From Pseudomonas parafulva (GTDB taxonomy: Bacteria > Pseudomonadota > Gammaproteobacteria > Pseudomonadales > Pseudomonadaceae): a stretch of 64,000 nucleotides of DNA. A model generated the notes under the pieces. It had not been told where the DNA came from and searched no databases. It was given only the letters and a program-made list of their open reading frames with translations. This document shows positions 20,092 through 29,006 of this stretch, piece after piece. The stretch is from the NCBI RefSeq assembly GCF_002021815.1, contig NZ_CP019952.1, forward strand, positions 4,495,001 through 4,559,000, written 5' to 3'. Numbering within the stretch: the stretch's first letter is position 1; the number at the start of each line of letters is the position of its first letter. Made by a program: the position numbers and the translations under genes.

Positions 20092-21393
20092 TCAGCCCAG
20101 CGGCTTTTCGAAGATCTTCGAATTGCGCTGGAAGTTGTACAGCGAAGCCCGTGCCGCCGGCAGCCGCTCGACGCCACTGGGCGAGAAGCCGCGTTCGCGG
20201 AACCAATGCGCCGTGCGTGTTGTGAGCACGAACAGGGTGCTCAACCCCATCTCCCGTGCCCGGCTTTCGATACGCGCCAGCAGCTCATCCCCGCGCCCGC
20301 CATGGCGGTACTCCGGATTCACCGCCAGGCATGCCAGCTCACCCGCATCGGACTCTGCAATCGGATACAACGCTGCGCACGCGATGATCATGCCTTCGCG
20401 CTCCACCACGCTGAACTGCTCGATTTCCCGCTCCAGCACTTCACGTGAACGGCGAACCAGGATGCCTTGTTCTTCCAGCGGGCTGATCAGGTCGAGCAGG
20501 CCGCCGACGTCTTCGATGGTGGCCTCTCGTACGATCTCGAACTGCTCCTGGGACACCAGCGTACCGCCACCGCCCCGGGTGAACAGTTCGGTCAGCAGCG
20601 CGCCGTCCTCGGCATAGCTGACGATGTGGCTGCGTGCCACGCCGCCCTTGCACGCCTGGGCAGCGGCATCGAGCAGCTCGGCCTGGTAGTCGCTGCCCAG
20701 GCGCTGCAAGTGCGGCGCAACCTGTTGGGGGCGCAGTTCGCGCACCAGGCGGCCATGTTCATCCAACAGGCCAGGTTCTGCGCCGAACAGCACCAACTTC
20801 TCAGCGCCCAGTTCGATGGCCGCACGGGTGGCCACGTCTTCGCAGGCAAGGTTGAAGATCTCGCCGGTTGGCGAATAGCCCAGCGGCGAGAGCAACACGA
20901 TGGAGCGCTCGTCGAGCAGGCGGCTGATGCCCTTGCGGTCTACCCGACGCACTTCGCCGGTGTGATGAAAATCCACGCCTTCGAGCACGCCGATCGGCCG
21001 CGCGGTGACTAGGTTGCCGGAGGCCACCCGCAGGCGCGAGCCCTGCATGGGCGAGGCGGCAATGTCCATTGACAACCGCGCCTCGATAGCCAGGCGCAGC
21101 GCACCTACCGCGTCGATCACGCAATCCAGGGTAGCGGCATCGGTGATACGCAAGCCGTGGTGGTAGTGCGCTGCCAGGCCACGTTCAGCCAGGCGGGTCT
21201 CGATCTGAGGGCGAGAGCCGTGTACCAGGACCAGACGCACCCCAAGGCTGTGCAGCAGCACCAGGTCGTGGACGATATTGCCGAAGTTGGGGTGTTCAAC
21301 CCCATCGCCGGGAAGCATCACCACAAAGGTGCAGTCGCGGTGGGCGTTGATGTAAGGAGAAGCGTGGCGTAGCCAGTTGACGTAATCGTGCAT
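20092..21393 (-). CDS. argA: N-acetylglutamate synthase ArgA
   Basis: First step of arginine synthesis: acetyl-CoA plus glutamate gives N-acetylglutamate. The protein has an N-terminal amino-acid-kinase-like domain (about 1-285, with LVLVHGSRPQIETRL) that binds arginine as feedback inhibitor, and a C-terminal GNAT acetyltransferase domain (about 290-433, with LACLAVNPEYRHGGRGDELL). I chose the ATG at 21393 (MHDYVNWLRHASPYINAHRD), which matches the known start of Pseudomonas ArgA at 433 aa; a longer frame to 21450 adds an unrelated tail. argE lies just upstream in the same direction. Confidence 0.95.
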   Translation of the reverse strand: MHDYVNWLRHASPYINAHRDCTFVVMLPGDGVEHPNFGNIVHDLVLLHSLGVRLVLVHGSRPQIETRLAERGLAAHYHHGLRITDAATLDCVIDAVGALRLAIEARLSMDIAASPMQGSRLRVASGNLVTARPIGVLEGVDFHHTGEVRRVDRKGISRLLDERSIVLLSPLGYSPTGEIFNLACEDVATRAAIELGAEKLVLFGAEPGLLDEHGRLVRELRPQQVAPHLQRLGSDYQAELLDAAAQACKGGVARSHIVSYAEDGALLTELFTRGGGGTLVSQEQFEIVREATIEDVGGLLDLISPLEEQGILVRRSREVLEREIEQFSVVEREGMIIACAALYPIAESDAGELACLAVNPEYRHGGRGDELLARIESRAREMGLSTLFVLTTRTAHWFRERGFSPSGVERLPAARASLYNFQRNSKIFEKPLG

Positions 21394-21516
21394 GACAGGG
21401 CCTGTGGATAAGTGGACGGAGAACGGCGTTACAGGGGCGTTCAGGATCATCGTCGGAACAGGCTTGCGGTCACGCGCGGTCTCCTCTAGGCAGAAACGAA
21501 TGAAAGGGGTGGACGT

Positions 21517-22659
21517 TTAATGCAGGCAATAGTGCCCGATCAGGTCACGCAATAGACGCACGGTCGGCTCGATACGTGACATATCCAGGTATTCGCCAGG
21601 CTGGTGTGCGCAGGCGATGTCACCAGGGCCGAGCACGATGGTCTGGCAGCCAAGCTGCTGAAGATAAGGTGCTTCAGTGCCGAATGCCACCGCTTCGGCG
21701 CGGTGGCCGGTGAGCCGCTCTGCCACCTGGACGAGTTCACTGTCGGCCGCCTGTTCGAACGGCGGCACTTCGGGGAACAGCGGCGCATAGTCGATACGCA
21801 CGTCATGGCGCTCGGCCACCGGAACCAGTTTTTCACGGATGGCGGCGCGCAGCTGGTCCACGTCCATGCCCGGCAATGGGCGCAGGTCGAACTCAAGCGC
21901 GCACTGGCCGCAGATCCGGTTGGGGTTGTCGCCACCGTGAATGCAACCGAAGTTCATGGTCGGCGCAGGCACCGTGAATTGTGGATTGTTGTAGACCTTC
22001 TGCCATTGCTGGCGCAGGCCCATCAGTTCGCCCATTACCGCATGCATGGCATCCATGGCGCTGCGGCCAAGGCTTGGGTCCGATGAATGACCACTGCGCC
22101 CGAGGATGTCGATCCGATCCATGAGGATGCCTTTGTGCATGCGGATCGGCCGCAGTCCGGTCGGCTCGCCGATGATCGCCGCGCGGCCCAGCGGCTGGCC
22201 AGCATCGGCCAATGCACGGGCGCCAGACATGGAGCTTTCCTCGTCGCAGGTGGCCAGAATCAGCAGCGGCTGCTTGAAGTCGTGCTGCAGCAAGGGAATG
22301 ACGGCCTCGATCACCAGTGCGAAAAAACCCTTCATGTCGCAACTGCCGAGCCCCACCCAGCGACCCTCGACTTCGGTCAGCTTCAAGGGGTCGCTGCTCC
22401 AGAGCTGCTCGTCGTAGGGCACGGTGTCGCTGTGGCCGGCCAGCACCAGGCCGCCAGGGCCGCTGCCGCGGCTGGCCAGCAGGTTGAACTTGCCGGGAGT
22501 CACCTGCTGAATGTCGCAGGAAAAACCCAGATCACCCAGCCAGGTAGCCAGCAGGTCGATGACCTGACGATTGGACTGGTCGAGCGAGGGCTGGGTGCAA
22601 CTGACCGAAGGCGCGGCGATCAAGGCGGCAAATTGGTCTTTCAGCGTCGGCAACGGCAT
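21517..22659 (-). CDS. argE: Acetylornithine deacetylase ArgE
   Basis: Zinc hydrolase of the M20 family that releases ornithine from N-acetylornithine. The 380-residue protein has the first metal histidine in LAGHSDTVP, the bridging aspartate in GLGSCDMKG, the catalytic glutamates in ATCDEESSM, and a dimerisation lid domain with FDLRPLPGMD. The start at 22659 follows GAGGAG; seven in-frame codons upstream lack support. It is 124 bp upstream of argA. Since Pseudomonas also recycles acetyl groups through ArgJ, the enzyme may partly serve another acyl-amino acid; ArgE remains the best call. Confidence 0.88.
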   Translation of the reverse strand: MPLPTLKDQFAALIAAPSVSCTQPSLDQSNRQVIDLLATWLGDLGFSCDIQQVTPGKFNLLASRGSGPGGLVLAGHSDTVPYDEQLWSSDPLKLTEVEGRWVGLGSCDMKGFFALVIEAVIPLLQHDFKQPLLILATCDEESSMSGARALADAGQPLGRAAIIGEPTGLRPIRMHKGILMDRIDILGRSGHSSDPSLGRSAMDAMHAVMGELMGLRQQWQKVYNNPQFTVPAPTMNFGCIHGGDNPNRICGQCALEFDLRPLPGMDVDQLRAAIREKLVPVAERHDVRIDYAPLFPEVPPFEQAADSELVQVAERLTGHRAEAVAFGTEAPYLQQLGCQTIVLGPGDIACAHQPGEYLDMSRIEPTVRLLRDLIGHYCLH

Positions 22660-22773
22660 GCGTGTACTCCTCGGAAGCATTGCCCATCATAGGACCATCC
22701 GCCGTCTGGAATAAACCGTTGACGGCCTACTGCTGTAGACTCTGCATCGACCACGCCCCCTTTCGAGCCTGTA

Positions 22774-24141
22774 ATGCCCAAAGAAACCGAACTCAAGCTG
22801 CGCGCCAGCCCCGAGACCCTCGCCGCCCTGCGCGAGCACCCGCTGCTGAAAAAGCGCAACAAGTCTGGCTGGCAGACCCGCGAACTGCTGAACCAGTATT
22901 TCGACACGCCTGAGCGCGCGCTGGCCGAGGCACGTGTTGCCCTGCGCCTGCGCCGTGACGGCGATACCGTCATCCAGACCCTCAAGTGTCGCGGCACCAG
23001 CGTGGCTGGCCTGTCCGAGCGCAACGAGCACGAATGGCAACTGGACAAGGTGAAGCTGGACCTCAAGAAGCTGGATGACAGCTGCTGGCCCGTGCAACTG
23101 GCCGACCTGGACAAGAAGACCATCAAGCCGTTGTTCACCACCGACTTCACCCGCGAATACGCCGAAATCGCCTGGGGCCGTGGCAAGGCCAAGGTGGTGA
23201 TCGAGGCTGCGCTGGACCAGGGCTTCGTGATTGCCGGCAAGCGCAAGGAAGCGATTTGCGAGTTGGAACTGGAGCTGCGTGAAGGTGAGCCTGCGGCGCT
23301 GCTGGAGCTGGCCGCCGAGCTGGCCGCAAGCGTTGCGCTGACGCCCTGCGATATCAGCAAGGCTGAGCGCGGCTACCGCCTGCTGGAGCCCGAGCGTTTC
23401 GAGCTGGATCTGAGCGTCGCCGACCTCGAAGCGGACATGGCCTTGGACGATGCCTACACTGCATTGGCCTGGCAACTGCTGGGCAACAGCCAGCGCCTGG
23501 CCGAGCAATACCGCCACAGCGGCCACTGGCGGTCGCTGCAGGACTGGGTGCAGAACCTCATCGAGCTGCGCGCCATCACTGCCAGCCTGGGCCAGGCCGC
23601 CCCCCGCGCTGCCACCCGTGACCTGCGCGCGCGCCTGGATGCCCTGCTCGAAGACTGGCGTCCACTGGTGCAAGCCGGCAACGGTGACGAAGACATCCGC
23701 CGCGCTGCGCCCGAGCAGTTCGCAGAAGAGCTGGATGATCCTCGCTGGGGCCAGTTCTCCCTGGAAACCTCGCGTTGGCTGCTGTCGCGTGCCTGGGCTG
23801 CCGAGCGCAAGGGCCGTGGCGAGCGCCAGGGCAAGGCGCTTCTGGCAAGCTGGCTGGCACACCTGATTGCCGAGGAAGGCCGCGCTCTGAAGTTGTCGCT
23901 ATACACCCAGCGCCCCGAAGACCTGGCAGAGCAACTGCCGCGCATCGAGCAAGTGATGGCCTGGCTGCACCATGCCCGCCATGTGCTGGATGCACCACAA
24001 ATGGACCGCCTGTACGGCGACATGAAGAAACTGCACGAGCTGGCTGAGCACCCGATCAGCGATGAGGTGCTCGAAGCCCGCATCGAGCAGGCGCGTGCCG
24101 TCGATCAGAGCCGTGGCTGGAAGCATCTGCTCAAAGCGTGA
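22774..24141 (+). CDS. Inorganic triphosphatase, CYTH-CHAD domain protein (YgiF type)
   Basis: Likely hydrolyses inorganic triphosphate. The 455-residue protein has an N-terminal CYTH tunnel domain (about 1-205) starting with the ExExK signature (E4, E6, K8 in MPKETELKL), and a helical CHAD domain (about 225-450) that typically binds polyphosphate through histidines and basic residues. The start has no strong ribosome site. It diverges from argE and ends 5 bp from the convergent Lrp-type gene. CHAD proteins often occur near polyphosphate genes; ppx and ppk lie 22 kb away. The enzymatic role is inferred from E. coli YgiF. Confidence 0.85.
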   Translation: MPKETELKLRASPETLAALREHPLLKKRNKSGWQTRELLNQYFDTPERALAEARVALRLRRDGDTVIQTLKCRGTSVAGLSERNEHEWQLDKVKLDLKKLDDSCWPVQLADLDKKTIKPLFTTDFTREYAEIAWGRGKAKVVIEAALDQGFVIAGKRKEAICELELELREGEPAALLELAAELAASVALTPCDISKAERGYRLLEPERFELDLSVADLEADMALDDAYTALAWQLLGNSQRLAEQYRHSGHWRSLQDWVQNLIELRAITASLGQAAPRAATRDLRARLDALLEDWRPLVQAGNGDEDIRRAAPEQFAEELDDPRWGQFSLETSRWLLSRAWAAERKGRGERQGKALLASWLAHLIAEEGRALKLSLYTQRPEDLAEQLPRIEQVMAWLHHARHVLDAPQMDRLYGDMKKLHELAEHPISDEVLEARIEQARAVDQSRGWKHLLKA

Positions 24142-24146
24142 TGCCT

Positions 24147-24617
24147 TCAGCCCGACAGCGGCAGGCTGGTGGTGGACTTGATCTCCGAAAGGGCCACGAT
24201 CGAGTTCACCTCCTGAATACCGGGCACGTTCGACAGCTTTTCGAAGAAGAACCGTTCGTACGCCTCGATATCCGGGGTGACGATACGCAGCAGGAAGTCC
24301 ACCGAGCCCATCAGCACGTAGCACTCGAGCACCTCTGAAAACCCGCGGATCGCCTCTGTGAACTCGGTGAAATTCGAGCGGCCATGGGCATTCAATTTCA
24401 CTTCGGCGAATATCTGGGTGTTCAGCCCGATTTTCTTGCGGTCCAGCAAGGTGACTTGCCCGCGAATCACCCCTTCCTCTTTGAGCCGTTGAATCCGTCG
24501 CCAGCATGGCGACTGTGACAAGCCAATGCGTTCGGCGATCTGAGCGCTGGACAGCGAAGCGTCTTCTTGTAGCAACTCGAGGATACGACGGTCGTAGGCA
24601 TCCAATGCGCTGTGCAT
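24147..24617 (-). CDS. Lrp/AsnC-family transcriptional regulator
   Basis: Feast/famine DNA-binding protein of 156 residues. An N-terminal winged helix-turn-helix (about 10-60; SSAQIAERIGLSQSPCWRRIQRLKEEGVI) is followed by the RAM ligand-sensing domain (about 70-150), which normally binds an amino acid. The ATG at 24617 follows GGAG; an in-frame start at 24650 adds an unlikely tail. It is divergent from the small gene at 24743, with a 125-bp gap that probably holds an autoregulatory site. The ligand is not predictable from sequence. Confidence 0.9.
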   Translation of the reverse strand: MHSALDAYDRRILELLQEDASLSSAQIAERIGLSQSPCWRRIQRLKEEGVIRGQVTLLDRKKIGLNTQIFAEVKLNAHGRSNFTEFTEAIRGFSEVLECYVLMGSVDFLLRIVTPDIEAYERFFFEKLSNVPGIQEVNSIVALSEIKSTTSLPLSG

Positions 24618-24742
24618 GAACAATTCTCCAGATCGACCTGTATCGATCATAGTTATGCAAGAACAGACTGATTTAGTCGAATCTTAGCGAAATAATACCG
24701 GCTCGGGCATGCAAAACTTTCTGCACTCAAAGAGGATGACGC

Positions 24743-25054
24743 ATGAACTCACTGCCGCGTGCCGATGTATGGGCCAACAGCAATGCTCACACCACTGTGC
24801 TGTATCGCTTGCAGGCCGAAGCCGAGCCCGACAGCTTGTGCCGGGTGCTCAATCAGTTCGCCTTGCAAATGCTCACACCGCATAGCGTCCAGGTCACTCA
24901 ACAGGATGACTGGTTGGCCATCGATATCGGCATTGGCGGCTTGAGCTGGCACCGCGCCGAAGTGATCGCTCAGAAATTACGCAACATGGTGTGTGTGGCT
25001 GACGTGCACTTGGCCCCGCAACACCGTGTAGAGCTGTCGGTAGTGCACGCCTAG
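24743..25054 (+). CDS. Small conserved protein with ACT-like pattern, function unknown
   Basis: A 103-residue soluble protein with a good GAGGATGACGC site. The alternation of strands and helices (TTVLYRLQAEAEPDSLCRVLNQFALQ, then QDDWLAIDIGIGGLSWHRAEVIAQKLRNM, then CVADVHLAP) resembles an ACT fold as in small regulatory subunits of amino-acid enzymes. It is divergent from an Lrp-type regulator, a common arrangement for a target gene. Both the fold and the link are inference; I do not recognise the family by name. Confidence 0.7.
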   Translation: MNSLPRADVWANSNAHTTVLYRLQAEAEPDSLCRVLNQFALQMLTPHSVQVTQQDDWLAIDIGIGGLSWHRAEVIAQKLRNMVCVADVHLAPQHRVELSVVHA

Positions 25055-25186
25055 CGGCGCACCGGCCAGCGCTTTGACATGAGCATGAATAGCCCTCAGG
25101 CAAAACCCTGACATCCTTTCGATTCGGCTTTGGCGGAGGCTGAACTAGCCTTGATCGGGTCTTCTTGATCAGGCACGGACGCCTTT

Positions 25187-26860
25187 ATGCACAACCCCGA
25201 TACCCTGGCACTCGATCTGCATCGGGTGCTCGAAGCCTTGCTCATTGACCAGCGCCTGCACGCCAGCGATAGCGTGCGTGTACTTGAACATGCCGTCGAT
25301 CACCCTGCCGATCATCCGCTGGAGCAAGTGGCCGCCTGCAACCTTGCCGACCGCCTCCATCCGGGGCAAGTACTGGACCTGGATCGGCTTTGCCAATGGC
25401 TGGCTGCCAAGACGGGCCTGCCCTATCTGCGTATCGATCCGCTGCAAATCGACCTGCAGCAGGTGGCTGAGCTGGTGTCCCCAGCCTTTGCGCAGAGCCA
25501 CGGCATTCTCATCGTGGCAGCTGACGCGGCGAGCGTCACCGTGGCCAGCGCACAGCCCTATCAGTGCCGTTGGCAGGCCGATCTGGCCCTGAGCCTTGGA
25601 CGAACCGTGCGGCGAGTGCTCGCAAGCCCTGTGCAGATGCGTCAGGCCGGTGAACCCTTCCAGCGCCTGGCGCAGTCGGTCAAGGGCGCGCACCACCAGC
25701 AATCGAACCGCTTCGGCGAACTCGAGCAGTGGCTGGAGCTGGGCAAGCGTCACTCGCAGGCCAACGCGGATGACGCGCATATCGTGCATATCGTCGACTG
25801 GCTGCTGCACTACGCGATCGACCAGCGCGCCAGCGACATCCATCTGGAGCCGCGCCGCGACCAGGGCCACTTGCGCTATCGCATCGATGGCCTGTTGCAC
25901 ACCGTCTATGTTTTCCCCGCCGCAGTCGCAGTGGCCTTGATCAGCCGCCTGAAGCACCTTGGGCGCATGGACGTCGCGGAAAAACGCAGGCCTCAGGATG
26001 GCCGACTGCAAAGCCGCCTGCCAAACGGGAGCGAGGTGGAGCTGCGTTTGTCGACCCTGCCCACTGCCTTTGGTGAAAAACTGGTATTGCGCCTGTTCGA
26101 CCCGCAGCAGCTGCACGAGAGCTTTGATCGGCTCGGTCTTCAGGGGCAGCAATTGGGTCAATGGCAAGGCCTGCTGCAACGGCGCCAGGGCATCATCCTG
26201 GTCACAGGGCCTACGGGCTCAGGCAAGACCAGCACGCTGTACGCCAGCCTCAAGCTATTGGCCACCCCGCAGGTCAACCTGTGCACCATCGAGGACCCCA
26301 TCGAACGGCTCGAACCCGGGTTCAACCAGTTTCAGGTGCAGCCGGCCCTGGACCTGGGCTTTGCCAACGGCGTGCGCGCTATGCTGCGCCAGGATCCGGA
26401 CATCATCATGATCGGCGAAATACGGGACCCCGACACCGCACGGGTGGCCGTGCAGGCCGCCCTTACCGGGCACCTGGTGCTGTCTACCCTGCACACCAAC
26501 GACGCCTGTGCCGCGATCATCCGCCTGCAAGAACTGGGTGTGGCTGACTACTTGATCAAAGCGACATTGATTGCCGTGATGGCCCAGCGCCTTGTGCGCA
26601 CGCTGTGCAGCCAGTGCCAGGGGCGCGACGCAGCCAGCTGCAGAACGTGCCGCGGCACGGGTTTTCATGGGCGTACCGGCTTGTTCGAATTACTCGAACC
26701 CAGCGACAACCTGCGTGCCCTGATCGGCCCTCATACGGACCTTGCGCAATTGCGACGCCAGGCCCAGGCAGATGGCCTTGTGGACCTGCGCCGCTGCGGC
26801 GAGGCCAAGGTTGCGTGTGGGCAAACCCTGGCTGACGAAGTACTGCGTGCATGCAGCTGA
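25187..26860 (+). CDS. Orphan GspE/PilB-type secretion ATPase
   Basis: Secretion-type hexameric ATPase of 557 residues. A divergent N-terminal domain (about 1-180) is followed by a GspE core: the RASDIHLEP motif (about 213-221), Walker A GPTGSGKT (about 341-348), the Asp box EDPIE, Walker B with IMIGEIRDPDTA, and a His box (LHTND). A four-cysteine zinc motif (CSQCQGRDAASCRTC) follows at about residue 474, typical of GspE. No other type II secretion or pilus genes are nearby. P. aeruginosa has a similar lone ATPase gene at a syntenic place, so it is an old orphan. Its role is unknown. Confidence 0.82.
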   Translation: MHNPDTLALDLHRVLEALLIDQRLHASDSVRVLEHAVDHPADHPLEQVAACNLADRLHPGQVLDLDRLCQWLAAKTGLPYLRIDPLQIDLQQVAELVSPAFAQSHGILIVAADAASVTVASAQPYQCRWQADLALSLGRTVRRVLASPVQMRQAGEPFQRLAQSVKGAHHQQSNRFGELEQWLELGKRHSQANADDAHIVHIVDWLLHYAIDQRASDIHLEPRRDQGHLRYRIDGLLHTVYVFPAAVAVALISRLKHLGRMDVAEKRRPQDGRLQSRLPNGSEVELRLSTLPTAFGEKLVLRLFDPQQLHESFDRLGLQGQQLGQWQGLLQRRQGIILVTGPTGSGKTSTLYASLKLLATPQVNLCTIEDPIERLEPGFNQFQVQPALDLGFANGVRAMLRQDPDIIMIGEIRDPDTARVAVQAALTGHLVLSTLHTNDACAAIIRLQELGVADYLIKATLIAVMAQRLVRTLCSQCQGRDAASCRTCRGTGFHGRTGLFELLEPSDNLRALIGPHTDLAQLRRQAQADGLVDLRRCGEAKVACGQTLADEVLRACS

Positions 26861-26944
26861 TCAGAAGCGGCAGGCCCAGGAACTTGGCAGGTTCGCGAGC
26901 ATCCAACCGCACATCTTCAACCCTCACCTTCGAGGTGTCTCATC

Positions 26945-27259
26945 ATGCGTCTCAACACTGCCATCGCTGCCGCAGCCCTGCTCGCGCTGCCTGTGGGCTC
27001 GGCCATGGCCGATTCCTTCTGGCGTAATGTGATCTCTTCCGGTGCAACCACCGGCTCGACCTACCTGACCTCGCGTGACCACAAGTTGGTAATGGCGGCG
27101 CAGGATGATGCTGGCAGCTTCGTAGCCAGTGAAGGCGCCATCCGTGGGCCATTCCTGGAGTCGGCAATCAAGCAGGTGCGTGCGGAACATCCAGGGCTTC
27201 ACGCGTCTGACATGGAGCTGGCCAATGCCATTCTGGCCAAGCATGCAATAGCCGACTGA
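26945..27259 (+). CDS. DUF2388 exported protein, function unknown
   Basis: A 104-residue protein with a clean Sec signal peptide (MRLNTAIAAAALLALPVGSAMA) and a short mature domain rich in small polar residues (SSGATTGSTYLTSRDHKLV, then ASEGAIRGPFLESAI). It matches the DUF2388 family, which occurs in several copies in Pseudomonas genomes and is predicted periplasmic. GAGGTG precedes the ATG. It follows the GspE-like gene by 84 bp and may be co-transcribed. Nothing in it suggests an enzyme. Confidence 0.8.
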   Translation: MRLNTAIAAAALLALPVGSAMADSFWRNVISSGATTGSTYLTSRDHKLVMAAQDDAGSFVASEGAIRGPFLESAIKQVRAEHPGLHASDMELANAILAKHAIAD

Positions 27260-27353
27260 TCGGTACAGCGCCGGCCTCAACGCCGGCTAACTCGCGCCGG
27301 GAGGTCTTCAACCCCTGGCTGCGAGTGCTTTCTGCCGGTGACGCAAGGACGGC

Positions 27354-27737
27354 TTACTCGCCAATGGCGGCCTTGTAGCCAGCCGCATCCAGCAGTTTCT
27401 CCAGATCGGCCTGGCTGCTCGGCTTGAGCTTGAAGATCCATGCGTCGTAGGGCTGCTCGTTTAGTTGTTCAGGGCTGTCGGCCAACGCCTCGTTGACCGC
27501 GATCACTTCGCCACCGACCGGGGCGTAGATGTCGGACGCGGCCTTGACCGACTCCACGACACCGGCCGCGTCGCCTGCGGCAAACACCTTGCCCACTTCG
27601 GCCAGCTCGACGAATACCACGTCACCTAGCGCTTCCTGCGCATGGTCACTGATGCCTACCGTGACGGTACCGTCGGCTTCCAGGCGGGCCCATTCATGGC
27701 TTTGGGCAAAACGAAGTTCGGCGGGGATAGTGCTCAT
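27354..27737 (-). CDS. gcvH: Glycine cleavage system H protein GcvH
   Basis: Lipoyl carrier of the glycine cleavage system: it shuttles the aminomethyl group between the P, T and L proteins. The 127-residue protein has the lipoylation site in [12 protein letters not shown] (K65). It lies 51 bp downstream of gcvT. In P. aeruginosa gcvP follows gcvH at this locus, but here the next leftward sequence is the end of the DUF2388 gene only 95 bp away, so no P protein is encoded nearby. Confidence 0.96.
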   Translation of the reverse strand: MSTIPAELRFAQSHEWARLEADGTVTVGISDHAQEALGDVVFVELAEVGKVFAAGDAAGVVESVKAASDIYAPVGGEVIAVNEALADSPEQLNEQPYDAWIFKLKPSSQADLEKLLDAAGYKAAIGE

Positions 27738-27788
27738 GTCTTGAATTCCTCGATTGGCTCAGCGGTACGCCCGCCGTTTGATGATGGA

Positions 27789-28871
27789 TCAGATCAGGAT
27801 CTTGCCGTGGCGCACGAAAGTCGGCCTGACCACGCGCACCGGGTACCACTTGCCACGAATTTCCACTTCGGCCCGGTCGCCCGTGGCCATGGGCACGCGT
27901 GCCAGGGCAATGGACTTGCTCAGCGTAGGTGAGAAACTACCACTGGTGATCTCTCCTTCGCCAATTCCCGCCACACGGACCACCTGGTGGGCGCGCAGGA
28001 CACCACGCTCCTCCAGTACCAAACCCACGAGCTTTTCCTGTACGCCCCGCTCGATTTCCGCCAACAGTGCCGCGCGGCCGATGAAGTTTCGGCTTGCCGG
28101 CTCCCAGGCGATGCTCCAGCCCAGGTTGCACGATAACGGCGTATGCTGCTCGTCGATGTCCTGCCCGTAAAGATGCATGCCGGCTTCGAGCCGCAACGTG
28201 TCGCGAGCCCCCAAGCCGCTGGGCGCGATACCGGCGCCGACCAGGTCGTTGAAAAAGGCCACGGCCTGGTCACCCGGAAAGATCAACTCCAGGCCATCTT
28301 CGCCGGTATAGCCGGTGCGCGCGATGAACCAGTCCCCGTCCATCACCCCTTCGAAGGGGCGTAGCGTGCGTATCAGAGCGGCCCGCGAGGCACTGACCAA
28401 AGCAGCTACCTTCTCGCGCGCGTTCGGGCCCTGAACGGCAAGAATGGCGAGGTCCGGACGAACCTGAACGTCGACGGCAAGCCCATCACGCTGCTGGTCC
28501 AGCCACTCCAGCACCCGGGCTCGGGTGGCAGCGTTGGTGACCAGGCGGTAACCGGTCGCCGTGCGGTAGGCGATCAAGTCATCGATCACCCCGCCCTGCT
28601 CATGCAGCATCGGGCTGTAGACTGCCTTGCCAACCTGATCGAGCCGGGCGACATCATTGGCCAGCAGCCGCTGCAACCAAGCCGTGGCCGCATCGCCCCG
28701 GATATCAATGACGGTCATGTGGGACACGTCGAAGACCCCACAGTCACTGCGCACCTGGTGGTGCTCATCGACCTGCGAGCCATAGTGCAGCGGCATGTCC
28801 CAGCCACCGAAATCGACCGTCTTGGCGCCAAGCGCCAGATGCAGGTCGTACAAAAGCGTGCGCTGTCCCAT
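27789..28871 (-). CDS. gcvT: Glycine cleavage system aminomethyltransferase GcvT
   Basis: T protein: transfers the aminomethyl carbon from lipoyl-GcvH to tetrahydrofolate and releases ammonia. The 360-residue protein has GcvT-family features: FGGWDMPLHYGSQVDEHHQVR, GVFDVSHM, the folate-contact RTGYTGEDGLEL motif and a C-terminal barrel. I chose the ATG at 28871 because it follows AAGGAG; 39 extra in-frame codons upstream lack any site. It heads the gcvT-gcvH unit. The upstream gap of 135 bp could hold a regulatory site, but I see no convincing glycine riboswitch. Confidence 0.95.
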   Translation of the reverse strand: MGQRTLLYDLHLALGAKTVDFGGWDMPLHYGSQVDEHHQVRSDCGVFDVSHMTVIDIRGDAATAWLQRLLANDVARLDQVGKAVYSPMLHEQGGVIDDLIAYRTATGYRLVTNAATRARVLEWLDQQRDGLAVDVQVRPDLAILAVQGPNAREKVAALVSASRAALIRTLRPFEGVMDGDWFIARTGYTGEDGLELIFPGDQAVAFFNDLVGAGIAPSGLGARDTLRLEAGMHLYGQDIDEQHTPLSCNLGWSIAWEPASRNFIGRAALLAEIERGVQEKLVGLVLEERGVLRAHQVVRVAGIGEGEITSGSFSPTLSKSIALARVPMATGDRAEVEIRGKWYPVRVVRPTFVRHGKILI

Positions 28872-29006
28872 GGGTTTCTCCTTCCGGGCGTGGCGAAGCG
28901 GCAGCAGTGGAAGGCTCATGGCCTTCAGCTGTGTGAACAGCGTTGTTTTGATTGCCTGCTGCGCGAGTGCCGCGCATTGTAGCGGCAAGGGCGCAAGCTG
29001 ACACCC

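Noticed and set aside
22687..23862. 391-residue open frame antisense to the CYTH-CHAD gene
   Set aside because: Same type of shadow frame; the plus-strand protein has catalytic motifs and this one none.
28872..29006. Glycine riboswitch upstream of gcvT
   Set aside because: The gap is only 135 bp and lacks a recognisable tandem aptamer pattern; the sequence reads as an ordinary intergenic region.
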